Positions 10,801 to 18,135 of a DNA stretch of 64,000 bases are shown here, piece after piece. The notes under the pieces were generated by a model that saw nothing but the letters and a program-made list of their open reading frames with translations, made no database searches and was not told the origin of the DNA. The translations under genes were made by a program, and so were the position numbers. Each line of letters starts with the position of its first letter. The first letter of the stretch is position 1. Source of the stretch: Bacteroidales bacterium (lineage in GTDB: Bacteria > Bacteroidota > Bacteroidia > Bacteroidales > JAIOZK01); NCBI GenBank assembly GCA_021740625.1, contig JAIOZK010000009.1, positions 1 to 64,000 of the forward strand. Direction: 5' to 3'.

Positions 10801-13800
10801 AAAGATCGATCTCTTCATATGTCCAGACTCCAGCGTTGGGTTCCATATTCTGTACAACTTCCCAGGTTTCACCTGCATCCTGGCTGATTTCCGTCACGGC
10901 AAGTTGATTATACATACCGTCGAAATACTGGTGAAATTTTAAAGAAAATTCAGGAGATTCCCGAAGATCCAGTTCAGGAGTGATCAAATAATCACAGCAA
11001 CCCGATCCTGTGCTACCACTAAGATTTTCATTATCGCAGGCATAATAGCTGTCCCATTCCGGGATTTGAAATCCACTGGAACTGCCATGATCTGTTCTAT
11101 ACCACGCCCCATCTGCTTTCAGTGTAAAAGTACTCCAACCAGGTGGCGGGAACTGCTCCCCTTCAAAACCTTCAGGCTGAAGGGCTATCAACCTGGCAGG
11201 AGACCATGTGGCCAATGAAGTGAGTGAATCAACATAAAGGTTGGTAGGTGGATATTTGTTTTCAGAAAGAATAATTTCGATGGTAGTGTCAGCGGAGATC
11301 ATCAGCTTATCCAGTGCATAAGGCTCATACCCTATCTTGCTGGCATATAAATTATAATGTCCTTTCCAGATCCACTCGAACTCCAGGCTGTTTGCCGCCC
11401 AGGTATTGCCTGATTCCACTTCGTAAGGATAGTCCTGTGCGGTAAGAATTACCTCCGTAGTATCGCCGGGCTGGCCATTGAGCGTACTCACATTAACGAT
11501 AACATCCGCTTGCATTTCCTTCCCGACAATATTGCTGAAATCACAATCGGAAAATATCGTGTCACCTCCCTGCTCATAACTTGCCTGAACACAGTAGGCA
11601 TACCAGCCCGGGGCGAGGCCACCGATGGGATCCACATAATTTAAATCATTTGTATTTGATACCAGCAAGGTTGCATCACCCAGGGATATTGGATGATTGG
11701 GATCGAAGTTGCTGTATCGGTATATCCTGTATCCGGTTTCATCCCTGTTGTTTTCATTTGAAAAATCGTTCAGGGGTTTCATCTCTCCCGCTTTCACTTT
11801 TCCCGGAATACCGGCTGGTAGTCCTGTTGCAATAAAATGTTTGTATAGGGGAGGCGGTGGTCGCAATGTTTCGGTAGAGTTTGTCAGATGATCGCCGTTA
11901 TCAGGCCCTGAAACAATGGCCCTGATCATGAAATCCTGGTATGAGGAAAGCGACCAGTACCCATAATAGGTATTGATAAAGGTGTAGGACCTGTAAACGG
12001 TGGGTTGCGTCTGGTCAATGCCGATTGGGGCAGCATTTGGTGGCAGGGCGCCCTGGAACATGGCGATATAAAAATCTCCCTCCTCGATTTCCACATTAAA
12101 ATTTTCAACCGTGATCCAGCCACAATGATCAACTGTAACTTCAATTGAATCGAGGATGGTTCCGGGTTTCCCATTGGCTCCGTCATCATCCAGCACGGCA
12201 AAACCGAATGCCGAACCAATCAGATCAGCACCGGCAGGAAAGTTGCCATCCCCGATATAGACTTTACCGCCTTGCACGGAACAGGGATAACCCGCTGGAC
12301 TGAATTTTACGGCATGCCCGTTCCCGCTTTGGCTGAAAACGAGAAAATCATCGGCCAAACCGTCATCATAAATAATCTCGTAATCGCCCCAGGGGGGTGT
12401 CCACTCTATTAAACATTCGGTTTCATCAGGGAAATTTGTAGTGGCAACCACCCAGCCCGGGTTGTAAGGAAACTCCCACATAGTAACATGCTGTTGAACG
12501 GTATCACATGTAATCTGTGTAGGAATAACTTCGGTAGCGTATCCTGTTTTATCATAATAAACATCAAAAAAGTCAGGATCGGTGAGCAAGGTGTAATTTC
12601 CATTTTCATTTGTAAGGGTACTGAAGGTGGCTGCTGCAACTTCCACACCTGCAATGGGAGCACCCGTGTTTCCGTCGGTAACTGTTCCGCTCAGCACACC
12701 CGGACAGCCAACAATCATGGTATTCTCAATGCTGTCTGTGGGCTGATCGGGATCGTTGGATTCCACAACAAGCCACTGGTTATATGTTCCCGGAGTGTAA
12801 CCGCTGGCATCATAAGTGATGGCGATTTGTTGCATACCTCCTTCGGAAACCAAACCGGAATCAGGAACAATGGAAGCAATAAAACCAATGGCTTCGGGGA
12901 ATTCGTATATCAATGGTCCAATTCCATCATTGCTTATACTGGTATATACTGTTTCCTGTTGATCGATCCATACATTGGCGGTTAAAGATTGCGGATCGAT
13001 GATCATTTCAGGGTTTTCCCAGGTATCACATACGGGACCTGCGGGTGCAGCCTGTCCAAAACTATATACAGCATCTACCTCATAGCAGTATTCGCCATAT
13101 TCCGGCAGATAGTCGGTAAAATCAACTTCTGTAGTAGAACCAACATAAATACCATTCCTGATGATGCGGAAATAATAGAAATTGACCGTATAATTAAATT
13201 CCCAGCTAACTTGGGCAAATGCAGGCGGACCTGGAAAAATCTCAACCTGCAGGTTTTCCGGAACCGGTATGGGATCACCCGATACAGTCAGAGAAACAGG
13301 CACCACAGTGGTTCCCACATCCGGGTCAGAAGTGAAAGTGATGTCAGCCGTTAAAAAATCACCATCTTCGTAACCGGTGGCATTGAAATATACCGGCAGG
13401 CTGAAGGAACTGCCGTTTGCTTCCACATTTCCCGCGTACTGGTCCAACGAAAGCCAGTCTGTCGTATCAGGGAATATATCGGCTTGCCAGTCAAGCGGGC
13501 CATCCCCATTATTCAAAATATTGATAATATCCTCTACATATCCATTCGGTGGTAAGGTATGATCTATCTGCAATGGGCTGATGATCATGGCAGGCTGGGT
13601 GAGTATTATTTCCTGGTAAGTCGTGTTGTTTGAAGCAACTGTTACCGGATAGGCAACAAGATTGTAGCCTTCCTTCCAGGATTGCAGGTACCAGTTGCCG
13701 GCCTGAACAGGATCCAGCAGGTAATATCCATCCACACCCGAAAGAGTCTGAATTTCGAGGGTATCAATGACCACATATGCACTGGTAACGACCAGGCCAT

Positions 13801-14527
13801 CTCCATTGAATGTGTACCCTTCTATGCTGCCGGGATCAGGCAGGTCCTGGTATCCAATCCTCAGGTTATCAAAATGATCGGATGCATGCGAATAAGGCGC
13901 AGGGGTATAATCATTGGAAAACCCAAGCAGCATCCTGGTATAGCTGCCCTCGCTTTTGTAAGTTCTGTAATATGGAAATTCGTAATAGCCATTGTCTCCA
14001 TGCGCAATTTCAATGACCAGGTTTTTGGTGTTGTAATAGGTGTAATCATCAATATCAATCGTATTCCATCCGGTGGAAGCGGCCGGAACTAGACTATCAG
14101 ATGAAAAAACCTCGGTTGCCCCCGACATATCATAAAATTCACCACTGTTCAAGAAATTATCATAGGTTTCAAGGATTTTTATGGTAACATTCAACAAATA
14201 ATTATCGGGACCGGATATGCGTTCAAATTTCCAGGCCAGGTCGGTAATCAGCATGGGCTGTCCGAATTCCGAAGCCAGGTAAAGGGTTTGTGAGCGCTGG
14301 TTGCGGTAGTAGTTTCCCCAGGGCAACAAATAATCCGGGTAAGTCCCAAAACCTGCCAGCGTATCTCCAATGATAAGGAAATTATCAGAAGGACCGTTTT
14401 CTTTGGAATATCCAGTAAGTTCAAAATGATTGTTCTCAACCTGTGCGCTGACATTCAATAAAAACATTCCAAGTACAAGAATGCCTGTGAGCACTTTGAA
14501 TAGGCTGAGAGTAATTCTCTTTTTCAT
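7820..14527 (-). CDS. Giant secreted multidomain adhesin-like protein with T9SS type A sorting domain
   Basis: This 2235-residue protein starts with a signal peptide (MKKRITLSLFKVLTGILVLG, cleavage after VSAQ). A carboxypeptidase-regulatory-like unit (EGYTFNGDGLVVTSAYVVI) leads into an uninterrupted BACON-like Ig domain and fibronectin-III-like modules. A cleaved-adhesin (choice-of-anchor J) domain lies at about 1121-1279, a propeller at about 1386-1634, and a jelly roll starting FMEDWESGSF at about 1716-1866. The last ~75 residues are a type A T9SS sorting domain (MIFPNPAKDNIMFS ... GAYLIKLEKEDG). No protease or glycosidase site is evident, so it is probably a cell-surface adhesin or substrate-binding protein. 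It is the upstream tandem paralog of the gene at 1-7425 and has its own stop and signal peptide, so the two are separate genes. Confidence 0.92.
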   Translation of the reverse strand: MKKRITLSLFKVLTGILVLGMFLLNVSAQVENNHFELTGYSKENGPSDNFLIIGDTLAGFGTYPDYLLPWGNYYRNQRSQTLYLASEFGQPMLITDLAWKFERISGPDNYLLNVTIKILETYDNFLNSGEFYDMSGATEVFSSDSLVPAASTGWNTIDIDDYTYYNTKNLVIEIAHGDNGYYEFPYYRTYKSEGSYTRMLLGFSNDYTPAPYSHASDHFDNLRIGYQDLPDPGSIEGYTFNGDGLVVTSAYVVIDTLEIQTLSGVDGYYLLDPVQAGNWYLQSWKEGYNLVAYPVTVASNNTTYQEIILTQPAMIISPLQIDHTLPPNGYVEDIINILNNGDGPLDWQADIFPDTTDWLSLDQYAGNVEANGSSFSLPVYFNATGYEDGDFLTADITFTSDPDVGTTVVPVSLTVSGDPIPVPENLQVEIFPGPPAFAQVSWEFNYTVNFYYFRIIRNGIYVGSTTEVDFTDYLPEYGEYCYEVDAVYSFGQAAPAGPVCDTWENPEMIIDPQSLTANVWIDQQETVYTSISNDGIGPLIYEFPEAIGFIASIVPDSGLVSEGGMQQIAITYDASGYTPGTYNQWLVVESNDPDQPTDSIENTMIVGCPGVLSGTVTDGNTGAPIAGVEVAAATFSTLTNENGNYTLLTDPDFFDVYYDKTGYATEVIPTQITCDTVQQHVTMWEFPYNPGWVVATTNFPDETECLIEWTPPWGDYEIIYDDGLADDFLVFSQSGNGHAVKFSPAGYPCSVQGGKVYIGDGNFPAGADLIGSAFGFAVLDDDGANGKPGTILDSIEVTVDHCGWITVENFNVEIEEGDFYIAMFQGALPPNAAPIGIDQTQPTVYRSYTFINTYYGYWSLSSYQDFMIRAIVSGPDNGDHLTNSTETLRPPPPLYKHFIATGLPAGIPGKVKAGEMKPLNDFSNENNRDETGYRIYRYSNFDPNHPISLGDATLLVSNTNDLNYVDPIGGLAPGWYAYCVQASYEQGGDTIFSDCDFSNIVGKEMQADVIVNVSTLNGQPGDTTEVILTAQDYPYEVESGNTWAANSLEFEWIWKGHYNLYASKIGYEPYALDKLMISADTTIEIILSENKYPPTNLYVDSLTSLATWSPARLIALQPEGFEGEQFPPPGWSTFTLKADGAWYRTDHGSSSGFQIPEWDSYYACDNENLSGSTGSGCCDYLITPELDLRESPEFSLKFHQYFDGMYNQLAVTEISQDAGETWEVVQNMEPNAGVWTYEEIDLSVYSGDYEIPSVWIAFHADDQGGWGSGWAVDNVEVSVGSEGDWPPTGYHLFLDDVLITETQDTSYRFLNLNYGQEYTASVGAVYASGISEKDYYTFTSGWLYPPENLAAATYDNAVLLKWDPPCAPWFEIMSVGEREKRPHPNTEYSPAVRKIKNNTNPQRDFWDTQFEFPCGDATGEAGIESDGNYIYTTKWNAGNGTFFRYETDGTFLGSFVIAGCQDVRDLAYDGEYFYGSNASTMVWGMDFDDETVVETINTPVATRAIAYDEDFDAFWANNWSTDITLYDRDGVLLNSFPVGSYSNFYGFAWDDQEIYDASYLYGFSQDASGAVIVQFVSPYGNETGVVYDAIGFSTSGSGVAGGLAISGGISGFEYTMLGIIQNETIFGLSFGHYPPGGECDVPENVLGFNIYRDNEHMDYLEYDGQDKMEWWDYDLLPMCYDYEVSAVYDLSPYGQFGDEGESMRDGPATICLSCCNSMPFMEDWESGSFDTKEWEVHCDNWEVNSMTGNPGHSAAFQWDPVLENYECGLITYPIIGSDVTDGNIYLDFDLMIDDRFDTVKTEKLDVRVWADGNWTGIHEFVAQGDADWESYHMDISEHAKGFDFRVGFFAKGENSINIDAWYIDNVNVYQICPEPRNLSIERIYESEEMGVVALEWEAPFYYGEQWLGHHDGSFENSFASNDGGAGLAQLLIPEEYPAIIKKICYFNDDYGEPGQISHLYILSEDGNEILAGPYSIENAPGADWVNVELADLTIESGGFMINTINVAPDGPYIGADDSYYDGSLFLGSPGEFTELGEFGYYYVGSHEAWVNYPGGDHPDKTYKLRAPGRTDKIMLSDIDVSDHFALPPKRISRDLNAYNIWRNGELIAENWTELYYHDTLYESKEYCYFMNAVYDQCESDTVSFGCISFYTGKEPGPGTFVMIFPNPAKDNIMFSASERINKILIFDKLGQLIYEENLNNVKQARFNIAGIKTGAYLIKLEKEDGMLSRKLLIIR

Positions 14528-14555
14528 GAGGTATTTATTTGGTTCAGAACAATAT

Positions 14556-14563
14556 CAAATGTA
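14556..14563 (-). promoter_or_regulatory. Candidate -7 box for the gene at 7820-14527
   Basis: TACATTTG on the minus strand, 29 bp upstream of the ATG, fits TAnnTTTG. No clear TTG lies at the -33 spacing (CTG at 14585-14583), so the call is weak. Confidence 0.3.
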
Positions 14564-14649
14564 ATGAATTATTTTCTACATTCAGGGAAGCAGCGTTTAA
14601 ACAGTAAGACATTAAGAATTGGATTTTCGTTGCATTATAATAGTCAGCT

Positions 14650-14682
14650 TTGTCGACTCCTCATCAATAAAGATTAAATTTG
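14650..14682 (+). promoter_or_regulatory. Candidate promoter for the EamA transporter gene
   Basis: TTG (14650-14652, within TTTG) is followed after 22 bp by TAAATTTG (14675-14682). The -7 box overlaps a possible TTG start at 14680, so translation more likely begins at the ATG at 14695, leaving only a few leader nucleotides. Confidence 0.4.
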
Positions 14683-14694
14683 CGCATCAATAAA

Positions 14695-15636
14695 ATGAAA
14701 GAAGGTTTAAAAACGAAACTGATCTCCTGGGGCATTCTGATCGCCCTGGCCCTCACCTGGGGAAGTTCCTTTATCCTGATTAAAAAAGGACTTGGTGTTT
14801 ACTCCAGCCAGGAAGTGGGAGCCCTCAGAATCATCATTTCTTTTCTGATTCTCTTGCCCTTTGCCCTGATGCGCATCAAAAGGGTTCAAGCACGCGAATG
14901 GAAATACCTGTTTATTATTGGCGCTGTGGGGAGCGTGGCACCGGCATTCCTGTTTGCCAAGGCACAAACCGGTATCGACAGCAACCTGGCAGGGATCCTG
15001 AATTCACTTACATCTCTGTTCACCCTGATCATCGGCCTCGTCTTTTTCCAGCTCAAAACAAGATGGTTCAATGTATTCGGGGTCTTCCTCGGCCTGATTG
15101 GTGCTGTTGGACTGATCAGTGTGAGCGGGGGCAATAATTTTTCGGGTAATATCGGGCATTCTGTTTTTGTGATCATTGCCACGATCTGCTATGCGATCAA
15201 TGTAAATGTTTTGAAAAAATACCTGAAACGGCTGGATGCTTTTACCATTACCACAATTTCATTTTTCTTGATGGGCATACCTTTAATTATATACCTGCTT
15301 ATCTTCACCGATTTTATTGCCCAGTTGCAAACGGATGCTGATGCCATGGAAGGACTTCTTTATATAAGCATCCTGGCTGTTTTCGGCACCGGCCTTGCCC
15401 TGATCGCTTTCAATTATCTGATCAAGATCTCCAGCGTTATCTTCTCAGCTTCGGTAACTTATCTCATCCCGGTGGTGGCCGTTATCTGGGGCATCATCGA
15501 CGGGGAGATCTTTGAAGCCTACTATTTTGCCTGGATCGCCCTGATCCTGCTGGGTGTGTACCTGGTTAACCTGAACTATCAAAACAGATTTATGAAAAGG
15601 CTGGCTTCCTGTTTCAACACACAAAAAAATAAGTGA
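14695..15636 (+). CDS. EamA/DMT-family inner-membrane transporter
   Basis: The 313-residue protein is almost entirely hydrophobic and shows two EamA repeats, each of about five membrane helices. The first opens with WGILIALALTWGSSFILIKK and the second with SGNIGHSVFVIIATICYAIN. The WGSSF motif in helix 1 and the PVVAVIWGIIDGE motif near the end are typical of drug/metabolite exporters of this superfamily, and the length is normal. The substrate cannot be read from sequence. The start was set at the ATG at 14695 because the alternative TTG at 14680 lies inside a likely -7 promoter box. It is divergent from the giant adhesin gene and just upstream of rplU, which has its own promoter. Confidence 0.9.
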   Translation: MKEGLKTKLISWGILIALALTWGSSFILIKKGLGVYSSQEVGALRIIISFLILLPFALMRIKRVQAREWKYLFIIGAVGSVAPAFLFAKAQTGIDSNLAGILNSLTSLFTLIIGLVFFQLKTRWFNVFGVFLGLIGAVGLISVSGGNNFSGNIGHSVFVIIATICYAINVNVLKKYLKRLDAFTITTISFFLMGIPLIIYLLIFTDFIAQLQTDADAMEGLLYISILAVFGTGLALIAFNYLIKISSVIFSASVTYLIPVVAVIWGIIDGEIFEAYYFAWIALILLGVYLVNLNYQNRFMKRLASCFNTQKNK

Positions 15637-15640
15637 TTGC

Positions 15641-15670
15641 TTGATACTTAAATATTTTTTCCTATCTTTG
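15641..15670 (+). promoter_or_regulatory. Bacteroidota-type promoter of rplU-rpmA
   Basis: TTG (15641-15643), exactly 19 bp, then TATCTTTG (15663-15670). This is the clearest -33/-7 pair in the window. It lies 42 bp upstream of the rplU ATG and starts immediately after the EamA stop codon. Confidence 0.7.
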
Positions 15671-15711
15671 CACCTCCAAAAAATTCAGGAATTTAATCTG
15701 TAAGAAATAAG

Positions 15712-16389
15712 ATGTACGCAATAGTTGATATAGCAGGACAGCAGTTCAAGGTTGAAAAAGGCCAGGAAATCTTTGTTCATCAATTGGATAAAAAAGAAGG
15801 CGAAAAGGTAGATTTTTATGATGTACTTCTGATCGATAAGGATGGAAACATTATGGTGGGTCAGCCTACCATCGAGGGAGCAAAGATCTCTGCCAAGGTA
15901 CTTGAAAACCTCAAAGGTGACAAAGTGATGGTTTTCAAGAAAAAGAGAAGAAAAGGCTATCAGAAAATGAACGGGCATCGTCAGTTGTTCTCAAAGATCC
16001 AAATTGAGGAGATTACAGAAAAGGGAGCAAAAAAGCCTGAAAAGACCGAAGCGAAGAAGGAAGAAAAGAAAGAGACAAAAAAAGCCGCACCGAAAAAAGC
16101 TGCTGCGAAAAAAACTTCAGCCACAAAAACTACAGCAAAAAAAACTGAGACAAAGAAAGCCGAACCCAAAAAGGCTGAAGCAAAAACCACCGAAAGTAAA
16201 AAGACGGAAAAGAAGGAAGTAAAATCAACAAAAACTGCCGATACAGCAAAGAAAGAAGAGGAGAAGAAAGAGGAACCTGCAAAGAAAGAGGCAAAAACGG
16301 AAAAAGCTGAACCCAAGGCAGAAACAAAGAAAGAAACAAAATCAGCGAAGAAAGACGACAAGTCTGCTGATGAAAAATCAAGTAAGTAA
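15712..16389 (+). CDS. rplU: 50S ribosomal protein L21 with a long Lys/Ala/Glu-rich C-terminal tail
   Basis: Residues 1-102 are a complete L21 ([20 protein letters not shown], and the C-terminal signature [18 protein letters not shown]), which binds 23S rRNA in the large subunit. Bacterial L21 usually ends near residue 103. Here it continues for about 123 residues of almost pure Lys, Ala, Glu and Thr (e.g. [18 protein letters not shown]), resembling histone H1-like tails and probably disordered. The frame is continuous with a single stop, so the tail is not an obvious frameshift artefact. Twenty bases downstream lies rpmA, the usual partner, and both share one promoter and terminator. Confidence 0.97.
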   Translation: MYAIVDIAGQQFKVEKGQEIFVHQLDKKEGEKVDFYDVLLIDKDGNIMVGQPTIEGAKISAKVLENLKGDKVMVFKKKRRKGYQKMNGHRQLFSKIQIEEITEKGAKKPEKTEAKKEEKKETKKAAPKKAAAKKTSATKTTAKKTETKKAEPKKAEAKTTESKKTEKKEVKSTKTADTAKKEEEKKEEPAKKEAKTEKAEPKAETKKETKSAKKDDKSADEKSSK

Positions 16390-16408
16390 ACCGAAAAACT
16401 GATAAACC

Positions 16409-16684
16409 ATGGCGCATAAAAAAGGTGCAGGAAGTTCACAGAACGGTCGCGAATCAGAAAGCAAACGACTGGGGGTAAAAATATACGGCGGACAATTTGC
16501 CAAAGCCGGCAACATCCTGATCCGTCAGCGTGGAACCAAACACAATCCCGGCCTGAACGTTGGAATGGGCAAAGATCATACGCTTTATGCCCTGGCAGAT
16601 GGTGTTGTTGAATTCAGGAGAAGAAAAGGAAATAAATCTTTTATTTCCATTGTTCCCGGAGAAACTGATAAAAAAGTTAACTAA
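16409..16684 (+). CDS. rpmA: 50S ribosomal protein L27
   Basis: A 91-residue L27 beginning [20 protein letters not shown]. The Gly-rich N-terminus that reaches the peptidyl-transferase centre is present directly after the Met, with no N-terminal extension needing proteolysis. Motifs GVKIYGGQ and [20 protein letters not shown] are characteristic. Length is normal. It is the second gene of the rplU-rpmA transcript, which ends at the hairpin about 30 bp downstream. Confidence 0.98.
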   Translation: MAHKKGAGSSQNGRESESKRLGVKIYGGQFAKAGNILIRQRGTKHNPGLNVGMGKDHTLYALADGVVEFRRRKGNKSFISIVPGETDKKVN

Positions 16685-16712
16685 CAATTACCTTGTTTTA
16701 TAAAGGACGTAT

Positions 16713-16742
16713 ATCCCGGTTTTCAGAATCGGGATTTTTTTT
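16713..16742 (+). terminator. Rho-independent terminator of rplU-rpmA
   Basis: ATCCCG (16713-16718) pairs with CGGGAT (16730-16735), with extra T-T/A-A pairing inside the loop, and is followed by a run of eight T. Confidence 0.8.
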
Positions 16743-16779
16743 GCCCAAAAAAGCAATAAATCGATACCGTCAATTATCA

Positions 16780-16787
16780 TAAATTTG
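16780..16787 (+). promoter_or_regulatory. Candidate -7 box of serS
   Basis: TAAATTTG, ending 15 bp before the serS ATG. No TTG at the expected -33 position, so only the -7 half is supported. Confidence 0.35.
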
Positions 16788-16802
16788 TAAAAACTATTAC
16801 AA

Positions 16803-18071
16803 ATGCTGCAATTAAGTTATATTCAGGAAAACAAAGAAGAAGTCCTCAGAAAGCTGGCAATTAAGAATTTTCATAATTCCGATTTGATCCACGATATCAT
16901 CTCCCTGGATCAAAAGCGCAAGGAAACCCAGAAATCACTGGATGACAATCTGGCCAGGGCCAACAGCCTGGCAAAAGAGGTTGGCAAACTTTTTAAAGAA
17001 GGCCGCCGGGAAGAAGCCAATGCCATCAAAGAGGAAACAGCAAATTTGAAACACGACAACAAGGAACTCGCCGGTGCCCTTGAAATCATATCAAAAGAAT
17101 TGAATGAGTTACTGCTGGATGTCCCCAATATTCCCCATGAATCTGTTAAAGCGGGCAAAGGGGAAGAAGACAACGAGATACTCGTTGAGGAAGGGAAAAT
17201 TCCTGCAACAGATGAAAAAGCTCTTCCCCACTGGGAACTTGCATCAAAATACAAAATCATCGATTTTAAGCTGGGTAGCAAGGTGACAGGAGCTGGATTC
17301 CCTTTTTACCGGGGCAAAGGAGCCAAACTGCAAAGAGCACTCATCAGCTTTTTTCTTGATGAAGCCATTGCATCCGGATACGAAGAATTCCAGCCACCAC
17401 TCTTCGTGAATGAGGACTCTGCCTATGGAACAGGACAACTACCTGATAAAGAAGGTCAGATGTACCACATCGGCGAAGACAGGCTGTATCCAATACCCAC
17501 GGCAGAAGTTCCCATCACCAATATTTACCGGGATGTTATTTTGAAGGAAGATGAACTGCCGGTTAAAAATGTGGCCTATTCCTCCTGTTTCAGACGGGAA
17601 GCAGGATCTTACGGAAAAGATGTACGGGGACTGAACAGGCTGCACCAGTTCGACAAGGTGGAGATTGTGCAGATACAGCACCCCGAAAGATCGTATGAAA
17701 CCCTGGAAGAAATGAAAGATCATGCTGCCGGCCTTTTGAAAAAACTGGGCCTCCCCTACCGCATTTTGCGCTTGTGTGGCGGAGACCTCAGTTTCACCTC
17801 CGCCCTTACCTACGATTTTGAAGTTTACAGCGCAGCACAAAAAAGGTGGCTGGAAGTGAGTTCAGTATCCAATTTCGAGAATTACCAGGCCAATCGCATG
17901 AAACTGCGGTTCAAAGGAAAAGGAAAAACGCAACTGGCACATACTCTGAACGGTAGCGCACTGGCACTGCCCCGCATCGTGGCAGCCTTGCTGGAAAACA
18001 ACCAAACCGAAAAAGGAATTGAAATACCGGAAGTGTTGGTGCCTTATACAGGTTTTGAGGTGATTGACTGA
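16803..18071 (+). CDS. serS: Seryl-tRNA synthetase
   Basis: A 422-residue class II aminoacyl-tRNA synthetase that charges tRNA-Ser in the cytoplasm. Residues about 1-105 form the long antiparallel coiled-coil arm that contacts the tRNA variable loop (rich in Lys/Glu heptads, e.g. LDQKRKETQKSLDDNLARAN). The catalytic core follows, with TAEVPITNIYRD (Ser/ATP pocket), class II motif 2 FRREAGSYGKDVRGL, and motif 3 NGSALALPRIVAALLENN close to the end. Length is typical. It follows the rpmA terminator and is followed by a TPR protein gene 64 bp downstream. Confidence 0.98.
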   Translation: MLQLSYIQENKEEVLRKLAIKNFHNSDLIHDIISLDQKRKETQKSLDDNLARANSLAKEVGKLFKEGRREEANAIKEETANLKHDNKELAGALEIISKELNELLLDVPNIPHESVKAGKGEEDNEILVEEGKIPATDEKALPHWELASKYKIIDFKLGSKVTGAGFPFYRGKGAKLQRALISFFLDEAIASGYEEFQPPLFVNEDSAYGTGQLPDKEGQMYHIGEDRLYPIPTAEVPITNIYRDVILKEDELPVKNVAYSSCFRREAGSYGKDVRGLNRLHQFDKVEIVQIQHPERSYETLEEMKDHAAGLLKKLGLPYRILRLCGGDLSFTSALTYDFEVYSAAQKRWLEVSSVSNFENYQANRMKLRFKGKGKTQLAHTLNGSALALPRIVAALLENNQTEKGIEIPEVLVPYTGFEVID

Positions 18072-18135
18072 GTTTCGAAATGAGGCATGCACTTCGAAAT
18101 TCAATAAACCACCCCCAACAACGTTATTAGAATCA

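Noticed and set aside
1-14527. The two giant genes being one gene split by a frameshift
   Set aside because: The upstream one ends in a complete T9SS sorting domain and stop; the downstream one has its own promoter and signal peptide.
15981-16439. Minus-strand frame opposite the L21 tail, rich in Phe/Ser/Ala
   Set aside because: It is the antisense of a Lys-rich coding tract; low complexity keeps it open without coding value.
18064-18135. TTG start for the TPR protein overlapping the serS stop
   Set aside because: It would place 24 polar residues before a good signal peptide; the ATG at 18136 is better.
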